64,000 nucleotides of DNA from Agapetus fuscipes (Eukaryota > Arthropoda > Insecta > Trichoptera > Glossosomatidae). The stretch is taken from assembly GCA_951799405.1 (NCBI GenBank), contig OX637333.1:12771960-12835959 (forward strand), read 5' to 3'. This document shows positions 10,146-21,392 of this stretch, in pieces. Position numbers and translations under genes: made by a program. How positions within the stretch are numbered: position 1 is the first letter of the stretch; each line of letters opens with the position of its first letter. The notes beneath the pieces were generated by a model. That model ran no database searches and was not told where the DNA came from. It was given only the letters and a program-made list of their open reading frames with translations.

Positions 10146-10599
10146 AATAAGTACGGTTTCATATAAAAAGTTGACCTAATCGATCGTCATTATTTCTAAA
10201 AAATACATGTTATAACTGGTTGAAGTATAATTTTGAAATAAATAAAGAATATAGGTAGGTACTCAACGGAATTCAACCGAAAAAGAATCGACTTGGCAAT
10301 GGCAACGATGGCAACTTTGAAGCCTATGTTGAAGTGCTGGCAATTTATTTGAAATTCGAATGTCAAAATGAGTTTTGTTTCTCGCATAGGTTTTACATAA
10401 AAAGGTGTTGTGATTGATCATGTTTATTTATTTAAAAAACAACAATTTAAAATCTACTAATGATGAGGAAGCACATCCCAAATCCTGAACAATATTTGTT
10501 GTGAATATGACGTGCATCTGTTCAGGAGTTCTTCAGTTTGAATGCCATTAACGCACAATTATTTTGTATGGGGAGGCCGTTGAATTATATATTATAGGG

Positions 10600-10784
10600 G
10601 GATGCATGCCAACAAAAAGACACGTGTACGTTCGCGCTTACAAATGCTGAATGTGTACTTACAAATTAAAACCAAACCTCAAATGAACATAAGCCCTGCA
10701 ACTTTGGCCGGCCTTCCCTGAAACAAGGGTGACATTGGCAAAGTGAACCATTTTTTTACAGTACCAACTTATAAGTCAAGGAAT
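10600..10784 (-). repeat. LINE-A tail (U), minus, with internal deletion
   Basis: Runs from ATGCATGCC to TATAAGTCAAGG. The TATGGGTGGTCAGCCTCA segment is deleted, so ACAGT joins ACCAAC directly. Confidence 0.8.
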
Positions 10785-10811
10785 TATAATAATAAAGGAA
10801 CCTATAATTTA

Positions 10812-10845
10812 CACAAAAACAGCGCTCACCAAATAAATAATCCTA
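10812..10845 (+). mobile_element. SINE-A tail fragment
   Basis: ACACAAAAACAGCGCTCACC then AAATAAATAATCCTAATAAT. Only the last ~35 bp of SINE-A remains. Confidence 0.7.
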
Positions 10846-10867
10846 ATAATTATTTTCATTCTTCATT

Positions 10868-11795
10868 GTACTGGGTGCTACCGCTAGCATCGCCAGGAAC
10901 CAGAATCTTTCAAAAAATGTTCGACTGGCGGTGCACGGTGGCATACTAGTGCCCACTCTGATGTATGGAAGTGAAGCCTGGACGGTGAGTGAAAGTGAGA
11001 TTAGTTAAGTCCATACAGTGGAAATGGACTACCTAAGAAGTATGATTGGAAAAAGGCGGAGTGATAGGGTGAGGAATGATTTTGTAAGAGAGGAATGTGG
11101 TGTAAGAGAAAGTGTGAAAGTAAAGATTAAAAGAAGTATGCGTAGATGGTTTGGACATATGGAGAGAATGAATGAGGAAAGACTGACGAAGAAAGTATAT
11201 GCTGCAAGATTAGATGGATGTCGTGGTAGAGGAAGACCGAGAAAGGTATGGATGGACCAAATTTCCGAAATAGCGAATGAATGGGATATCCAGAGTCATA
11301 ATAAAAGGAGAGCTTATATGAAAAAGGTTATGACTCTGGATGAAATGAAAGTAGTATGCAAGGACCGAAAGAAATGGCGGTTGATCTGTAATGCTGGCGT
11401 TTAAGTCTGAGGCTTTAAAACAAAATCACTTTTTTATAGAATATGTTTAGTAGCTTTTTAATTTTTTTACTGTTTAAGTAATTGTTCAGTGATTATTATT
11501 ATTTATTTTTTTATACTCAAATGTAATTCATTGCTTGTATTCCTTGACTTATAGGTTGGTATGAGGCTGACCACCCATAATGTAACAAATGGTTCACTTT
11601 GCCAATGTCACCCCTGTTTCAGGGAAGGTCGGCAAGAGTTGCAGGGCTTATGTCCATTTAAGAATTGGGTTTTTATATTGTAGGTCCACATGCGGCATGT
11701 GTTAGCGCGAAATTATGCGTGTCTGCTTGTGGGAATGCATTTAATATATGATACATATCCTTGTAGCTTAGATTTAGATTTAGATTTAAATGAAT
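10868..11795 (+). mobile_element. LINE-A, 5'-truncated, with complete 3' UTR
   Basis: The element begins inside the coding region at CTGGGTGCTACCGCTAGC. Its frame ends in ATGCTGGCGTTTAA, and it continues through a ~140-bp AT-rich spacer and a complete U (from about 11536) to a tail of three GATTTA units. This copy, the one at 36056 and the one at 58181 share the spacer word TTTAGTAGCTTTTTAATTTT. This shows U to be the 3' UTR of LINE-A rather than an independent SINE. Confidence 0.88.
10870..11404 (+). pseudogene. LINE-A reverse transcriptase ORF, C-terminal part
   Basis: The frame encodes the post-RT region: MYGSEAWTVSESEIS, then after a stop EMDYLRSMIGKRRSDRVRND, RRWFGHMERMNEERLTKKVY, RGRGRPRKVWMDQI and DRKKWRLICN. 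These words are typical of the C-terminal part of RTE-like and related arthropod non-LTR elements; the exact clade is uncertain. The catalytic RT blocks are missing through 5' truncation. A TAA near 11006 replaces the AAA found in the 36-kb copy (ATTAGTTAAGTCC versus ATTAGTAAAGTCC), so even this fragment cannot be read through. The longest open part, 11018-11404, starts just after it. Confidence 0.88.
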
Positions 11796-12404
11796 GATTG
11801 ATTTCAATAAGGCATCCAGTACAAAAATATAAATAATCAGCAAATGTTCGCAGTTTGGTTCAACTTGCCAAGGTAAACTTCAACACAGCCCCATATTCCT
11901 AAACATTCCATTAACGAATTTGAAATTGGTTTAAACACTGCGAGTTGGATCTTGGAAATGTAAAAAAGACACTTCATACCACGGACGGTATACTACAGTT
12001 AGTACTGAAATGTACGTCGGAGATGAGAGCGATGTGTGAGCTGCATAAAAAAGTTACTCAGTTGATTTTCGTGCAAAATCTAATAAATATTTGTAACCTT
12101 CTCATAACGTTTTCTTCGTTTTGTCAGTTTGAGCACTAAGGTACAGTTTCAATATTTTTTAACAATTCATATTCGATAACATGACGATAGTTCAGTTCCA
12201 CTGGCCTACGATTATCGTAACAAGTGTAAACCAATATATTAGATACAAAATCAACTCGGGGATTTGCATGTGGCGATATATTTTTGGAAGATTAAAGTAC
12301 AGAAACGATGGTATCTTATCTTGTTTCAATTGCATTTTTAAGTCCGTAGTTAAAAAGTATCGAAAAAACAGTTTTTTATTTGTCAACATTAAAAAAATAG
12401 TTGC

Positions 12405-12461
12405 GATTTATTGCGTGAATCACACCTCAAGAGCCCTCTGTGAAATTGGTTGTCGCTATGG
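12405..12461 (-). mobile_element. SINE-A tail fragment
   Basis: GATTTATTGCGTGAATCACA then CCTCAAGAGCCCTCTG. It is followed at once by CAGGGGTTTCCAAACTAC (12464-12481), which looks like one hAT-type terminal repeat without a visible partner. Confidence 0.65.
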
Positions 12462-14039
12462 AGCAGGGGTTTCCAAACTACAGCACGCTACATCTAGCGC
12501 CTTATTACTATTATTGTGATTTTAATTGTATACAAAACAAAGAATAGTCTTCATTACTAATGCAGTTAAACTTTTGGACTCTTTCACTGGGTCGTCGTTG
12601 AGATATTCTACTTTTCTCTCTTTTCTACTAGTCTCGACGTTTTCGATTTGCGTTTCATTTTTTGAGATTGAGTGCGTTTCCAACCCCTCTTTGCGTTTCC
12701 AACCCCTCTTTGCGTCTCAACGATTTCAATTTGACGTTCATTTTTTGAGATTCGTTTTTTTAGTAGCGTTGCGAGTGCGTTTCTATCTCTCCGCCGTAGA
12801 AGATTTTTGTATGTTTTGAAATACAGAGGAAAAAAATCACGAAATGTGTGTTGATTCCACAAACTGCACACGTTTTTTTATTAATAAATCCCTGCAACTT
12901 AGATACAACTTTTAATATCTTACGTCTCATTTAACAATCTATCAAGGATAACGTCGTAATTGCGTGTAGGTTTGGCATATTTGGCTGATGAGGTCTTCCC
13001 AATACTATAAAATTCATCGTCATGTCTTAGCTGTTTTATTTTTTAGTTTTGTATTGATCATGGCTCGTAGGCGGCAACTTATAGCAGCCATATGACGTCT
13101 CAAAGGCAGGGTCATGGATGACGCCCACTGTTGTAATGCCAAAAATATATATTTTAAATGTCTTTGTACGTTGCACATTTCTTGGGATATATTTCAAGAT
13201 AGTCTGTGCATGCAGTATCGAAAATGGCCGCCTGTAAACAGCTGATCGGACACTCAAGGAGTCCTAATTTTTAAAGAACATGTAATTGACAGAAAAGTTC
13301 GACCCCTGCTCGAAAGAACAGAAAGCTGCCGAGTTAAGTCGAAGTTTCTTAATAAATTATTTTGTGCCAAATCCATTCTATGATATAACTTTTAAGATTG
13401 CTTCATACCCGAAACCTATAGTCTTAGTAAAAGAGTGACAGTTATGAAAGAAACAAAAAAATTACGGAAGTTTGCTTCAGTTTTACAATGACAATTTAAA
13501 TTGCAGAAATCAATTTTTAAACTGAAGTAAGTATACGAGTAGTTTGAAACAACAAGGCCTTGGTTTGAAACATTTTTGTTGTCTGGAGTTTGTTATGCAA
13601 CGTTTGTTTACATGTATATTAATTGTCTATGACATACATGGTTATGGTAGATTCTGCATTGTGTCATTTATAATATGTATATTGTTGCAATCTTTGCCCG
13701 TTTCGGTACGTGGTCAACAGACACACTAAAAATGATTATGCTTTAAACCAGGAGCTTCAAAAATAAATCATTTTTTATACTCCAAATAAAATATTGATGC
13801 GTGGTTAAAATCAACTTTGGGGATGAGGTCCGAATACCAAAATATTCCTCGGCTATGTGACGTCACACATAGGCAATTTCCGATAATCAAGGAAATTTGG
13901 CTAGCTTCCAGGATTTATTCGATACTCGTAGGCATTGAGTTATAAGGTCATAATGTCATCGTAGGTCAAAGATTTAACTAGCAATTTCAAATTTTTAATA
14001 AAATATCACTAAGAAATACACACAAATACAGAAAGTCTT
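12462..14039. other. No gene recognised; small 19-bp duplication
   Basis: TGCGTTTCCAACCCCTCTT occurs twice in tandem at 12673-12710, and looser copies of GAGTGCGTTTC and TTTTTTGAGATT lie around it. Open frames at 12526-12819 and 13544-13729 show no known motif. Confidence 0.45.
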
Positions 14040-14180
14040 TCAATTAATTCATTACCATCACCTTATTCACACATTTCCTTCTTTTGCATTCGCTTTGTAT
14101 TTCCCATTCATTCACAATTCCACCAATCTGATTGATCCAGCTATTCTTCCCTTTCCTCTTTTCCCATTCACATTTTCTGT
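14040..14180 (-). pseudogene. LINE-B C-terminal fragment
   Basis: The minus strand reads as the GRP-R-W-D-Q-I and KEW...KR(K/R)...KKV region of the LINE-B/LINE-A type C-terminus (forward-strand words GATTGATCCAGCTATTCTTC, ATTCATTCACAATTCCACC, TTATTCACACATTTCC). Short and frame-disrupted. Assigned from the order of these words, shared with 28425-28725 and 30690-30915. Confidence 0.55.
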
Positions 14181-14402
14181 GTTATTGGGTGTCGAAACAC
14201 AAGAAAGACAAAAACATCATAGGATATTTAGTTTGTCTACACCACTAAGTGTTTGACAGTTGTGTCTCATACTGTACTTCAATGCCATAATCTAGTGGCA
14301 GGTCCACGTGCTACATTATTGATTATAATATGTCGATGGGCCTAAACCTCCTATCACTGGCGAGACCGTAAACATACATTTTTTTCTGTGATAACTTAAG
14401 GT

Positions 14403-14507
14403 GCTATTCACGCACAACGAATCTCTGGCTCATCTTCCACCTAAGCACAATTTTTTTACAAAAAATGATGATCCATGGATCAGCTATGGATAGTGTTGTG
14501 AATAGCC
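14403..14507. mobile_element. Possible small MITE
   Basis: GTGCTATTCACGCACAAC at the left and GTTGTGAATAGC at the right are inverted with a 3-base offset. The interior contains GATCCATGGATC. No clear target duplication. Confidence 0.35.
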
Positions 14508-14776
14508 CTGTTACAGTTTAGGCAGCCGATGAGCCATGGATTAATAACACAATAAATTGCACAGAATCTGTACTCGACTTTCTTGCAAAAATTAACCCAC
14601 TGTATGACGTATGTAAAGCTAGAATCATCTACCAGCTTAGGCCGTTTCAATAAAAAATATAATATATCAATAATAAATCAATTTTATTCCACCGCGGTGT
14701 GTACCTGCATACTCGTACAATATGGATATAGCCATATAAATACTTAAATGAATATAAATATTTGGTTGATTTATTT

Positions 14777-14866
14777 GTTGAGCGCCGTTTTGTGTGCATC
14801 ACACCTCAAGAGCCCTCTGCGAGGTTGGTCTTCTCTGGAAAAGCGCCAATTACACAAGAAAGATCC
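14777..14866 (-). mobile_element. SINE-A tail fused to a U head
   Basis: Read on the minus strand, the U head CTATAAGTCAAGGATC runs into TTTCTTGTGTAATTGGCGC and the SINE-A tail. The identical join is seen at 35890-36004, so it predates duplication of the segment. Confidence 0.8.
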
Positions 14867-14872
14867 TTGACT

Positions 14873-15135
14873 TATAGGTTGGTATAAAGCTGACCACCTA
14901 TAGTGTAAAAAATAATTCACTTTGTCAATGTCACCCCTGTTTCAAGGAAGGTCGGCAAGAGCTGCAGGTTTTATGTTCATTTGAGATTTGGTTTTAATTT
15001 GTAAGTACACATTCAGCGTTTTTAAGCGGGAATTTACACGTGTCTGTTTGTGGGCATGCATTTGATATGAGTTTTTGATTTTAATATATCTTTGCAACTT
15101 TGATTTTAGAATCTAGAATCTAGATTATTATAGAT
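14873..15135 (+). repeat. LINE-A tail (U), member of segment C
   Basis: Complete U with AATAATTCAC in place of AATGGTTCAC and a TAGAATCTAGAATCTAG tail. This is the uninterrupted counterpart of the split copy at 34982-35900. Confidence 0.85.
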
Positions 15136-15410
15136 GGTCATTGAACCCTTTTGTATGCAAACTAGGACTTTGTATGGTGGGTAAACTTTTTAGTTATATT
15201 TTGAAAACGTAACGACTGATTATTATTGGTATTTATAAAATTTTAGGAATCGCAGCCTTTTATCTATTTTTAACCCTTTGACTACCAAGAAAATTGCTAA
15301 TAAATTTTGTATGGAAATTTTTCACTTTGTATGGCGGCTATACTTTTGATTCACTTTTTGGAAAAAATAATGATGGCAATGTATAGGTTATTATTATTGT
15401 TTTACATTTG

Positions 15411-16394
15411 CGCTACATTATTTTTTATTAACCCTCTAACTGTCGAGAATTTTTCCATTATTTTTTTCTTTTCTATGGCAACTCTCTAAACCGAGATTAT
15501 GATGAAGAAATGATTATAATTATTAGATAGCACTATTATATAAATGGATTCACAAAAAAATTAAGAAAAATCGTCGGAGCCGTTTTTGAGAAAATCGCAT
15601 TTTAAATTTTCAGCTCTTCGGAAGCCATCTTGAATTTTCAAAAAAGTAAAAAAAAAATGATCACGAATTAAAGTGATAAGCTTGTTCTTTCTATCAAATC
15701 TAAAACAAATTTAAATATCTTGCATTTGAATAGGTTTTTGTAATATTTTCGATTTAAAATTTCAGGTCGTGTAAACGGTGCTTTATATTTATTTTTTCAA
15801 AAAATTTTTTTTGTAAATTTGTAGAAATTTATGTTGTCCATAATATTGCAGAACATTATATTTTTGTTGACCCCTTAACTTTCGAGAAAATCACGATCGT
15901 TTGTTTTTTTCATATGGCAGCCCATAGACACAGATTAGTAAGAGTGTTGCCATAACTAATTTATTTAGTTAAAAATTAATGAGTGGCAACTCTGAAAATT
16001 TAAGAAAAATTCTTGGAGCCGTTTTTGAGAAAAGTGCAATTTTATGTTTTTTTTGTATGGCAGCCATCTTGAATTTTCAGTTGGTGTAATGCCATGTTAT
16101 TCATACTTAATACATGTCCAAAAAAGTTGATGTAGCCAAAATTTGGTATATCTAGGTCTTATACTTTGGAAAGTGACACACATACACACACACATACAGA
16201 CGGACGTTTTTGAAAGATAGTGTTTTTTGGCATGTCCTGCACCAGGACAACTCATTTCCGTGAAAACCTCGAAATTTTTTTTTCACACCAAATCAAAACT
16301 TTCTTTATAGCCTTCAGCTGTAGCAAGAAAGTAAAAAGAGCAAAGTATAATTTGTTACTAGGCGATTAGGCGGTGGGTACACTTCGTCGTTATC
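15411..16394. other. Unclassified dispersed repeat
   Basis: No gene. Contains CTTCGGAAGCCATCTTGAAT, two further GCCATCTTGAATTTTC-type words, GAGCCGTTTTTGAGAAAA twice, an ACACACATACAGACGGACG stretch and CATGTCCTGCACCAGGACAA. A reverse-orientation relative with TTCAAGATGGCTTCCGAAAA lies at 38990-39345. Confidence 0.55.
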
Positions 16395-16451
16395 GCACAA
16401 GAGTGGAATGCAGGAATTCACACAAACCCAGCAGACTTAGTCAGGTTGTGA
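16395..16451 (+). pseudogene. Short BEL/Pao-like retrotransposon scrap
   Basis: The frame reads EWNAGIHTNPADLVRL before a stop. W...TNPADL...R resembles the conserved word after the RNase H region of BEL/Pao (and some Gypsy) LTR retrotransposons. Only this word is recognisable, so the call is weak. Confidence 0.35.
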
Positions 16452-16572
16452 ACTGGACATACTGCAGCCTTTCCAATCGGTGGAAATATGTGCACACGCT
16501 TATTGCGAACGTACAAAGAGCCTTGTATTTAGAGCCGTACGTATAAGTCACACAAATTAAAGAATAAAATTT

Positions 16573-16766
16573 AATTTAAGGTCAATCGACCTATTTGCCT
16601 GGAACAATTTGCCCATCGGTGTTCGCGCGAACCAGCCTACCACCACCTTCGGAAAGGAACTGAAGACACTACTTTTCTCCAGAAGCCATGGCGCCCTTGA
16701 GATGGTCCTGGACCATTAAATGGCGCCACAGGAAAGAAATCATCCATCATCATCATCATCATCATC
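16573..16766 (+). pseudogene. CR1/L2/Jockey-type LINE 3' end with (ATC)n tail
   Basis: The frame 16573-16719 reads FAWNNLPIGVRANQPTTTF then KELKTLLFS and ends at TAA. The W-N-x-L-P ... F-x-x-x-L-K-x-x-L pattern is the usual last ~30 residues of CR1, L2 and Jockey ORF2 proteins. A ~25-bp 3' UTR follows, then ATCATCATC repeats (16745-16766), consistent with a microsatellite-type 3' tail. Everything upstream is missing or unrecognisable. This family is not obviously LINE-D, whose C-terminus differs. Confidence 0.6.
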
Positions 16767-17799
16767 TATTCATTTTTAAGAGTAGCTTACACCCTATATC
16801 TCCCGTTTTTGTTTCTTACACTTTCCTGACTTAGCAAAAAAGTGACATTAATGAAAAAAAATCAGGCGTGATTATTATTTTTTTTAATCTAAATTATAAA
16901 GGCTCAAAAGATATATAACAAAAAAAATGTCACTATATTTTGGAAATATTTTTTTTTCTTTTTAATTACAGAACTATACATTGTTTAATGCAGTATTGGG
17001 CCAATTTTTATAATCTCAATAATTTTGGAGAAAAAATGGAAAAACTTTTTTAAGTACTTAGTTAATAAAAGTTTTTGAAAACAGTTTTTCCATTTAGCCA
17101 ATAGCAGGATGATGCTCAGGGCGCTCCCTCCCTCCCCCGTCCCCTTCCCTCACCAACCCTTCTCAACTGCATCAATGCTTTCCTTTCGGTGTGTAAAAAA
17201 TAAAATATTTAAATATTACATTCGTGTTATGACGTTTGGCATGGTTGGAAATGTGTTTCAATATCGTATACACAACCTGACCGACCCGGTTACGAAATTG
17301 AGCGTTGACCTGCGGCACGACTAGGAGCAGGCCTAGAAGTGTTGTGTGTACAGAACATAGAAGAGGAGAAACTAACCCTACAGCATTGATACATACTATC
17401 TACCATAATTGACACTTATGAACATGTTGTGTAGTCAGACACAACATGTTCATACGTGTCAATTTTTATATTTACTTGCTTTCTCCATTTGGTATAGGTC
17501 TTAAAATAAAGCCCTTTTTCCTTTAAAATTCGTATTTTTTTTATTGATCACAAGATTTATACCGCATGCGTCTATGTTCGGACTGCCTTGGGCATAGTAC
17601 GCACGCAGCAATGCTGCCACCTTTCTAGAAACATTTTTACATTCGCTCGAGTTTTTTTGTACACATGAAAATGCAACTTTGCAGTTCTTTGTTCTCTCTC
17701 TTACTAATGACCATTTTCGTAAGTAAGAAGGTTGAAACAGATATACATTGTCTATTTTAATAATGTCTAGTATACAGATAAAATTTTCCACCATTCTTA
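16767..17799. other. No gene recognised
   Basis: AT-rich. The frame at 17109-17324 has no known motif. Around 17430-17500 the words GTGTAGTCA, ACATGTTC and ACTTGCTTTCT are shared with 23430-23500 and, inverted, with 14185-14250, so an unnamed dispersed repeat is present. Confidence 0.45.
17407..17464. repeat. 26-bp-arm inverted repeat
   Basis: Arms 17407-17432 and 17439-17464 pair with one mismatch (ACACTTATG versus ACACGTATG side). The loop is AGTCAG. Confidence 0.85.
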
Positions 17800-18735
17800 G
17801 GCGTTCCACAAGGATCAAATTTGGGTCCTTTGGCCTTTATTATTTTCATTAATGACATAATTGATCATATTAAACACAGCTCTTGTCTCCTTTATGCAGA
17901 CGATCTAAAGATTTATGTGAAAGTCGTAGATACTCACGACTGCATAAATCTACAAGAAGATTTAGATGCATTAGCAGCTTGGGCTGAGAAAAACAAGCTC
18001 ATCTTTAATTCAAAGAAATGTGTCTCAATTAAAAAAAAAACTAGGCTGATTTATTTGATGAGCGCTGTTTTTGTGTGTATCACACCTCAAGAGTCCTCTG
18101 CGAGCTTGGTCGTCGTTGTAGAAAGCGCCAATTCTCAAGCAAGACCTAGTTGTTGTAAGGCTGGATGGACCTTTTGATGACCGGTCTTTGGTAAAGGTTT
18201 ATGAATTTTTCAACCCAGCGAATTTGAAAATATAAATGGTATATTTGTTGTGCTCCACCGGGATTCGAACCCACAACCTTCCAGCTACGAGTCCGAAGTG
18301 TTACCACTTGGACTACTGACCGGTCGATCAATGTTCTTTAGTAAATCTTTTAGACCCATCTTGCATGCGTACAGTATTGGTGGGCAATTATAGTATCGTG
18401 TAGAATCAATATGGGATCTGGGAGTTGTTTTTGATCCAGGACTGAGCTTCTCTAGCCATATAGCGCAGCTGACTACCAAGTGCTACCAGCTTCTGGGACT
18501 GGTGTTCAGAGTGTGTAAACTGCTCACTGAGCCCAGAGCGATGGTGGACGTTTTTAGCTGCGTTATACGGTCCAAACTGGAGTACGCTGTTGAGGTGTGG
18601 ACGCCTCATCAGCAAAAATATATCAATATGTTGGAACAAATCCAAAAGAAACTGCAAAAATGCAAGAAGGGTGCAAATCACTTGCAGAGCCAGTATCCTA
18701 CGAGTTTTACAACTACATGGAACCAAAACCAGTGA
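17800..18735 (+). pseudogene. LINE-D-type reverse transcriptase, split by a SINE-A
   Basis: The left part (17800-18029) reads GVPQGSNLGPLAFIIF, then CLLYADDLKIYVKVV with an intact YADD catalytic motif, a LQEDLDALAAWAEKNKL helix region and NSKKCVS. The right part (18331-18735) reads DLGVVFDPGLSFSSHI, FRVCKLLTEPRAMVD, IRSKLEYAVEVWTP and YINMLEQIQKKLQK. This is the palm-to-thumb order of Jockey/CR1-type elements. A minus-strand SINE-A sits between, flanked by TCAAT; if one TCAAT copy is removed the two parts are in the same frame. Apart from the SINE, one TAG (18391-18393) interrupts. Endonuclease and C-terminus are missing. Confidence 0.85.
18030..18327 (-). mobile_element. SINE-A, full length, inserted in a LINE RT gene
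   Basis: Flanked by TCAAT at 18025-18029 and 18328-18332. The 3' end reads AATAAATCAGCCTAG followed by a run of T on the SINE strand. The head has GGGTTCGAATCCC and ACCGGTC. Confidence 0.92.
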
Positions 18736-19496
18736 ACAGAAACCAAGTGTAATGGAATAGTCGAGACTATCTTTGTGAAAATAAATTATTAAAAGTGTTA
18801 AATAAACAACTGTATGAGAAGACCAGTATTTTTAATTGAAAGACTTTTGGAACCATAAAATCGTAACAATATATTATACTGCAATATAAATAGATTTAAA
18901 AATTTAATCAGAGATTTTATCCCTGCGTGTTGATGGCTGAGAGGGTGCACTATAATAATTAGGGAAACCTGTTGTGCACAAAAAAATAAAATAAATCATA
19001 TAAGTCAAAGTATTGGTACAAGATTACAGGTAGTGCAGCAGTAAACAGCTGGTGCAGTGTCAGTCTAGTGACTATATCATCGACGGGGAGAATACGGTGA
19101 AAAGGAAAGCTCATCAGCAACTAGGCTTAATGAATCCACGGCTGTAACATCCTTCAGGGTGAGATGCCAAAAAAAAAAAACTAGGCTCAATGAAAAATCC
19201 TTCGGCTATGTGACATCACACCCAGTAAATTAAAAATGTGTTCCTGATAATAAAGATTTTTTCTAGATAAAAGAATTGTGCAACGTATTCAGACAGTAAT
19301 GCAAAATTGAAGCACATAGTGTATTTTCAAACTACCTAAATGATATTGAATTACTTTCTCTCTGTCCTGTTTTTTGCCCGGTAAAGTGACTTCACATTTT
19401 TCAGCACATTTTGAATAAGCCGAAACATTTTATATAATAATCGGTATCTAAGTTACAAAGATACGTAAAATTTAAGATTCTTAATCTTAGAAGAGT
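18736..19496. other. No gene recognised
   Basis: AT-rich. Near 19080-19170 there is a GC-richer stretch ending in an A-run. Nothing identified. Confidence 0.4.
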
Positions 19497-19756
19497 ACAG
19501 ACTCGTTATCGGAAAAGCGTGGATTCGATTCCCGGCGGAGCACAAAAAAATACAATTTCATTATCAAATTGTGTTGTTAGCTAGGTTGAAAATGAATTTG
19601 CCATTACCAAAATCTGGTCACGAAAGGTCCAACCAACCTTACATAAACTTTAGGGTCTGGTTTGACTAATAGGAGCTTATCATAGCGACGACCAAGTTTG
19701 CAAAGGGCTCTGAAGGTGTGATTCATGTAAAACAGTGCTAATCAAAAACATCTTCA
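19497..19756 (+). mobile_element. SINE-A, diverged, A box lost
   Basis: B box GGATTCGATTCCC, then CGGCGGAGCACAAAA and the tail AAGGGCTCTGAAGGTGTGAT. Core segments are diverged (GGTCACGAAAGGTCCAACC). Confidence 0.8.
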
Positions 19757-19801
19757 GATATTAAGACTCCTTTGTAGACAAATCGCCCTAGCAGATGATC
19801 T

Positions 19802-20361
19802 GTACCCAAGTATGAAGAATTGCGTTAACTACCCTCGATCGTGTAAATGGAAAATGTTTATCAAATCTTAATCACTAGATGAATGAATGAAAGAAGTATG
19901 TAAGGACAGAAAGAAATGGCGGTTGATCTGTAATGTGGGCGGCTAGGGTTTATTAAATTGGAATTTGTTGTCCATAGATATTATTATTTAGTGATGTATA
20001 AAATGTAATTTGTCGTGTATGTTCCTTGACTTATAGGTTGGTATGCGGCTGACCACCCATGCTGTAAAAATGGTTCACTTTGCCAATGTCACCCCTGTCT
20101 CAGGGAAGGACGGCAAGAGTTGCAGGGTGTATGTCCATTTGAGATTTGGTTTTTATGTTGTAGGTTCACATGAGGCATGTGCAAGCGCGAACTTGTATGT
20201 GTCTGGTTGTGAGAATGCATGTAATGTGAATCTCCAATGTAACATATCTTTGCAACTTAGATTAGATTAGAATCACTCACCAGGGTGCTGCTGTATCTTG
20301 CATACATTTTACTATTTACGCGTTCGAGGGGAGTTTACACAATGCTTTCTACTCCGGGTAC
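19802..20361. mobile_element. MITE W, copy 1, interrupted by LINE-A
   Basis: The left end GTACCCAAGTATGAAGAATT-GCGTTAACTACCCTCGATC pairs, inverted and with mismatches, with the right end GGGGAGTTTACACAATGC...GGGTAC: about 45-bp inverted ends. LINE-A (19877-20270) sits inside. Without it the element is ~160 bp. Copy 2 at 20610-20785 is uninterrupted. Confidence 0.75.
19877..20270 (+). mobile_element. LINE-A 3' end, inserted in MITE W
   Basis: Contains the last ~20 codons (MKEVCKDRKKWRLICNVGG and stop, 19887-19946), a spacer and a complete U ending AGATTAGATTAG. It is flanked by the 7-bp repeat AATCACT (19870-19876 and 20271-20277), which occurs once in the empty paralogue (AAATCACTCACTAGGCG near 20682). 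Subtype with GCGGCTGAC and TTTGTCGTGTATGTTCC. Confidence 0.9.
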
Positions 20362-20609
20362 TTTAAATGAAAAAATAAATTTACGAACAAAATATGATTT
20401 GTTTGCAGAGCTACGTGATTCATTTGTTGTACATCCATCTCTCAGTCATTTAGATTTTGACTCGTCATTCTTCGAGAAAAACCTGCATTTCTGAATGATA
20501 CGTCATGTTCGGACAAGTGCTGACTAAGCACCGGACAAGTATGTTACTATCGACAAGCGATCTTGTTTTCTGAATGTGCTAATGAGACGAGATGCTTCGT
20601 GTGAATTGG
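20362..20609. other. No gene recognised
   Basis: AT-rich spacer between the two W copies, rich in GACAAGT and GGACAAGT words. Confidence 0.4.
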
Positions 20610-20785
20610 CAGTATAAGAATGCATCAGTTGCATTTACATAGACTCCCTCGATCACGTAGATAGAAAAAATGTATAAAAACTAAATCACTCACTAGGCGA
20701 GCTGTTGTATTTTTCACATTTTTTTTAGCTTACGCGATCAAGGGGAGTTAACGGAATGCTTTATACTCGGGGCTCAGTAATATGT
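20610..20785. mobile_element. MITE W, copy 2 (uninterrupted)
   Basis: CTCCCTCGATCACGTAGAT at the left and TTACGCGATCAAGGGGAG at the right are inverted relatives; the centre has AAATCACTCACTAGG. A third, reversed copy lies near 61470-61640. Confidence 0.7.
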
Positions 20786-21392
20786 GGTTGTCCAGCCATG
20801 CATGGAGGCGTCATAGTTTACAGTTAAATGTATCGATGGTGTTAATGTCATAACAGCTTATAGCTGTGATGTTACAGAATGGATGAGAATGAGAGACTTT
20901 CAGAGTGTTTATTTAGACTGAAACTGGGTAATAATTGAACCTTTATCTTATGAAATGTTTCAGCAGAGATTTTGTAAACACCAATTAATAAAAAGAATTA
21001 AAACATGTACAAACAAAACACTTAAATTCTAGTGATATTTTTCTTTGATGTTGCGTTTAAGATAGTTATCTGACCTGTGAATCAATGCCAAAGGCGGTAG
21101 GAGTTGCAAGGTTAATATTCATGTGAGGATTGCTTTATTTTGTAAGTAGGTACAACACATTAGATAACAGATGATCTCGATACCGCAGATTGATATTTTG
21201 ATGCGGGATTGGATTCCCTAGTTACAAATTTTAGTAATGGCGATAAACGTATTACATTTGAGTTTGAGTTCAGGCAACGAGGTTATCGTTGACCACACCT
21301 ATACCGACTTCTCGGTCGCAATACCGAAGACCGCAAAGTGCCAACAATAGTACACAATGCTGCGAGTAGAGAAACCGAGGGATTACGTCCAC
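20786..21392. other. Intergenic; U remnant at 21066-21170
   Basis: GGCGGTAGGAGTTGCAAGG, TTCATGTGAGG and TTTGTAAGTAGGTACAACAC are what is left of a U copy. The rest is unassigned. Confidence 0.5.

Larger units (their letters stand above)
14555..15410 (-). repeat. Segment C: inverted paralogue of 34720-37665, without the two LINEs
   Basis: The reverse complement matches segment D block by block: TGCAATTTATT edge, CGAGTGCAGATTCT, ACCGCGGTGGAATAAAATTG, GGCTATATCCATATT, the SINE-A tail, a U copy with diagnostic words AATAATTCAC and TTTCAAGGAAGG, then ATGGTCATTGAACCCTT and TTTGACTACCAAG. Here the blocks are contiguous; in D they are split by a LINE-B and a LINE-A. Homology fades at both ends. Confidence 0.85.
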
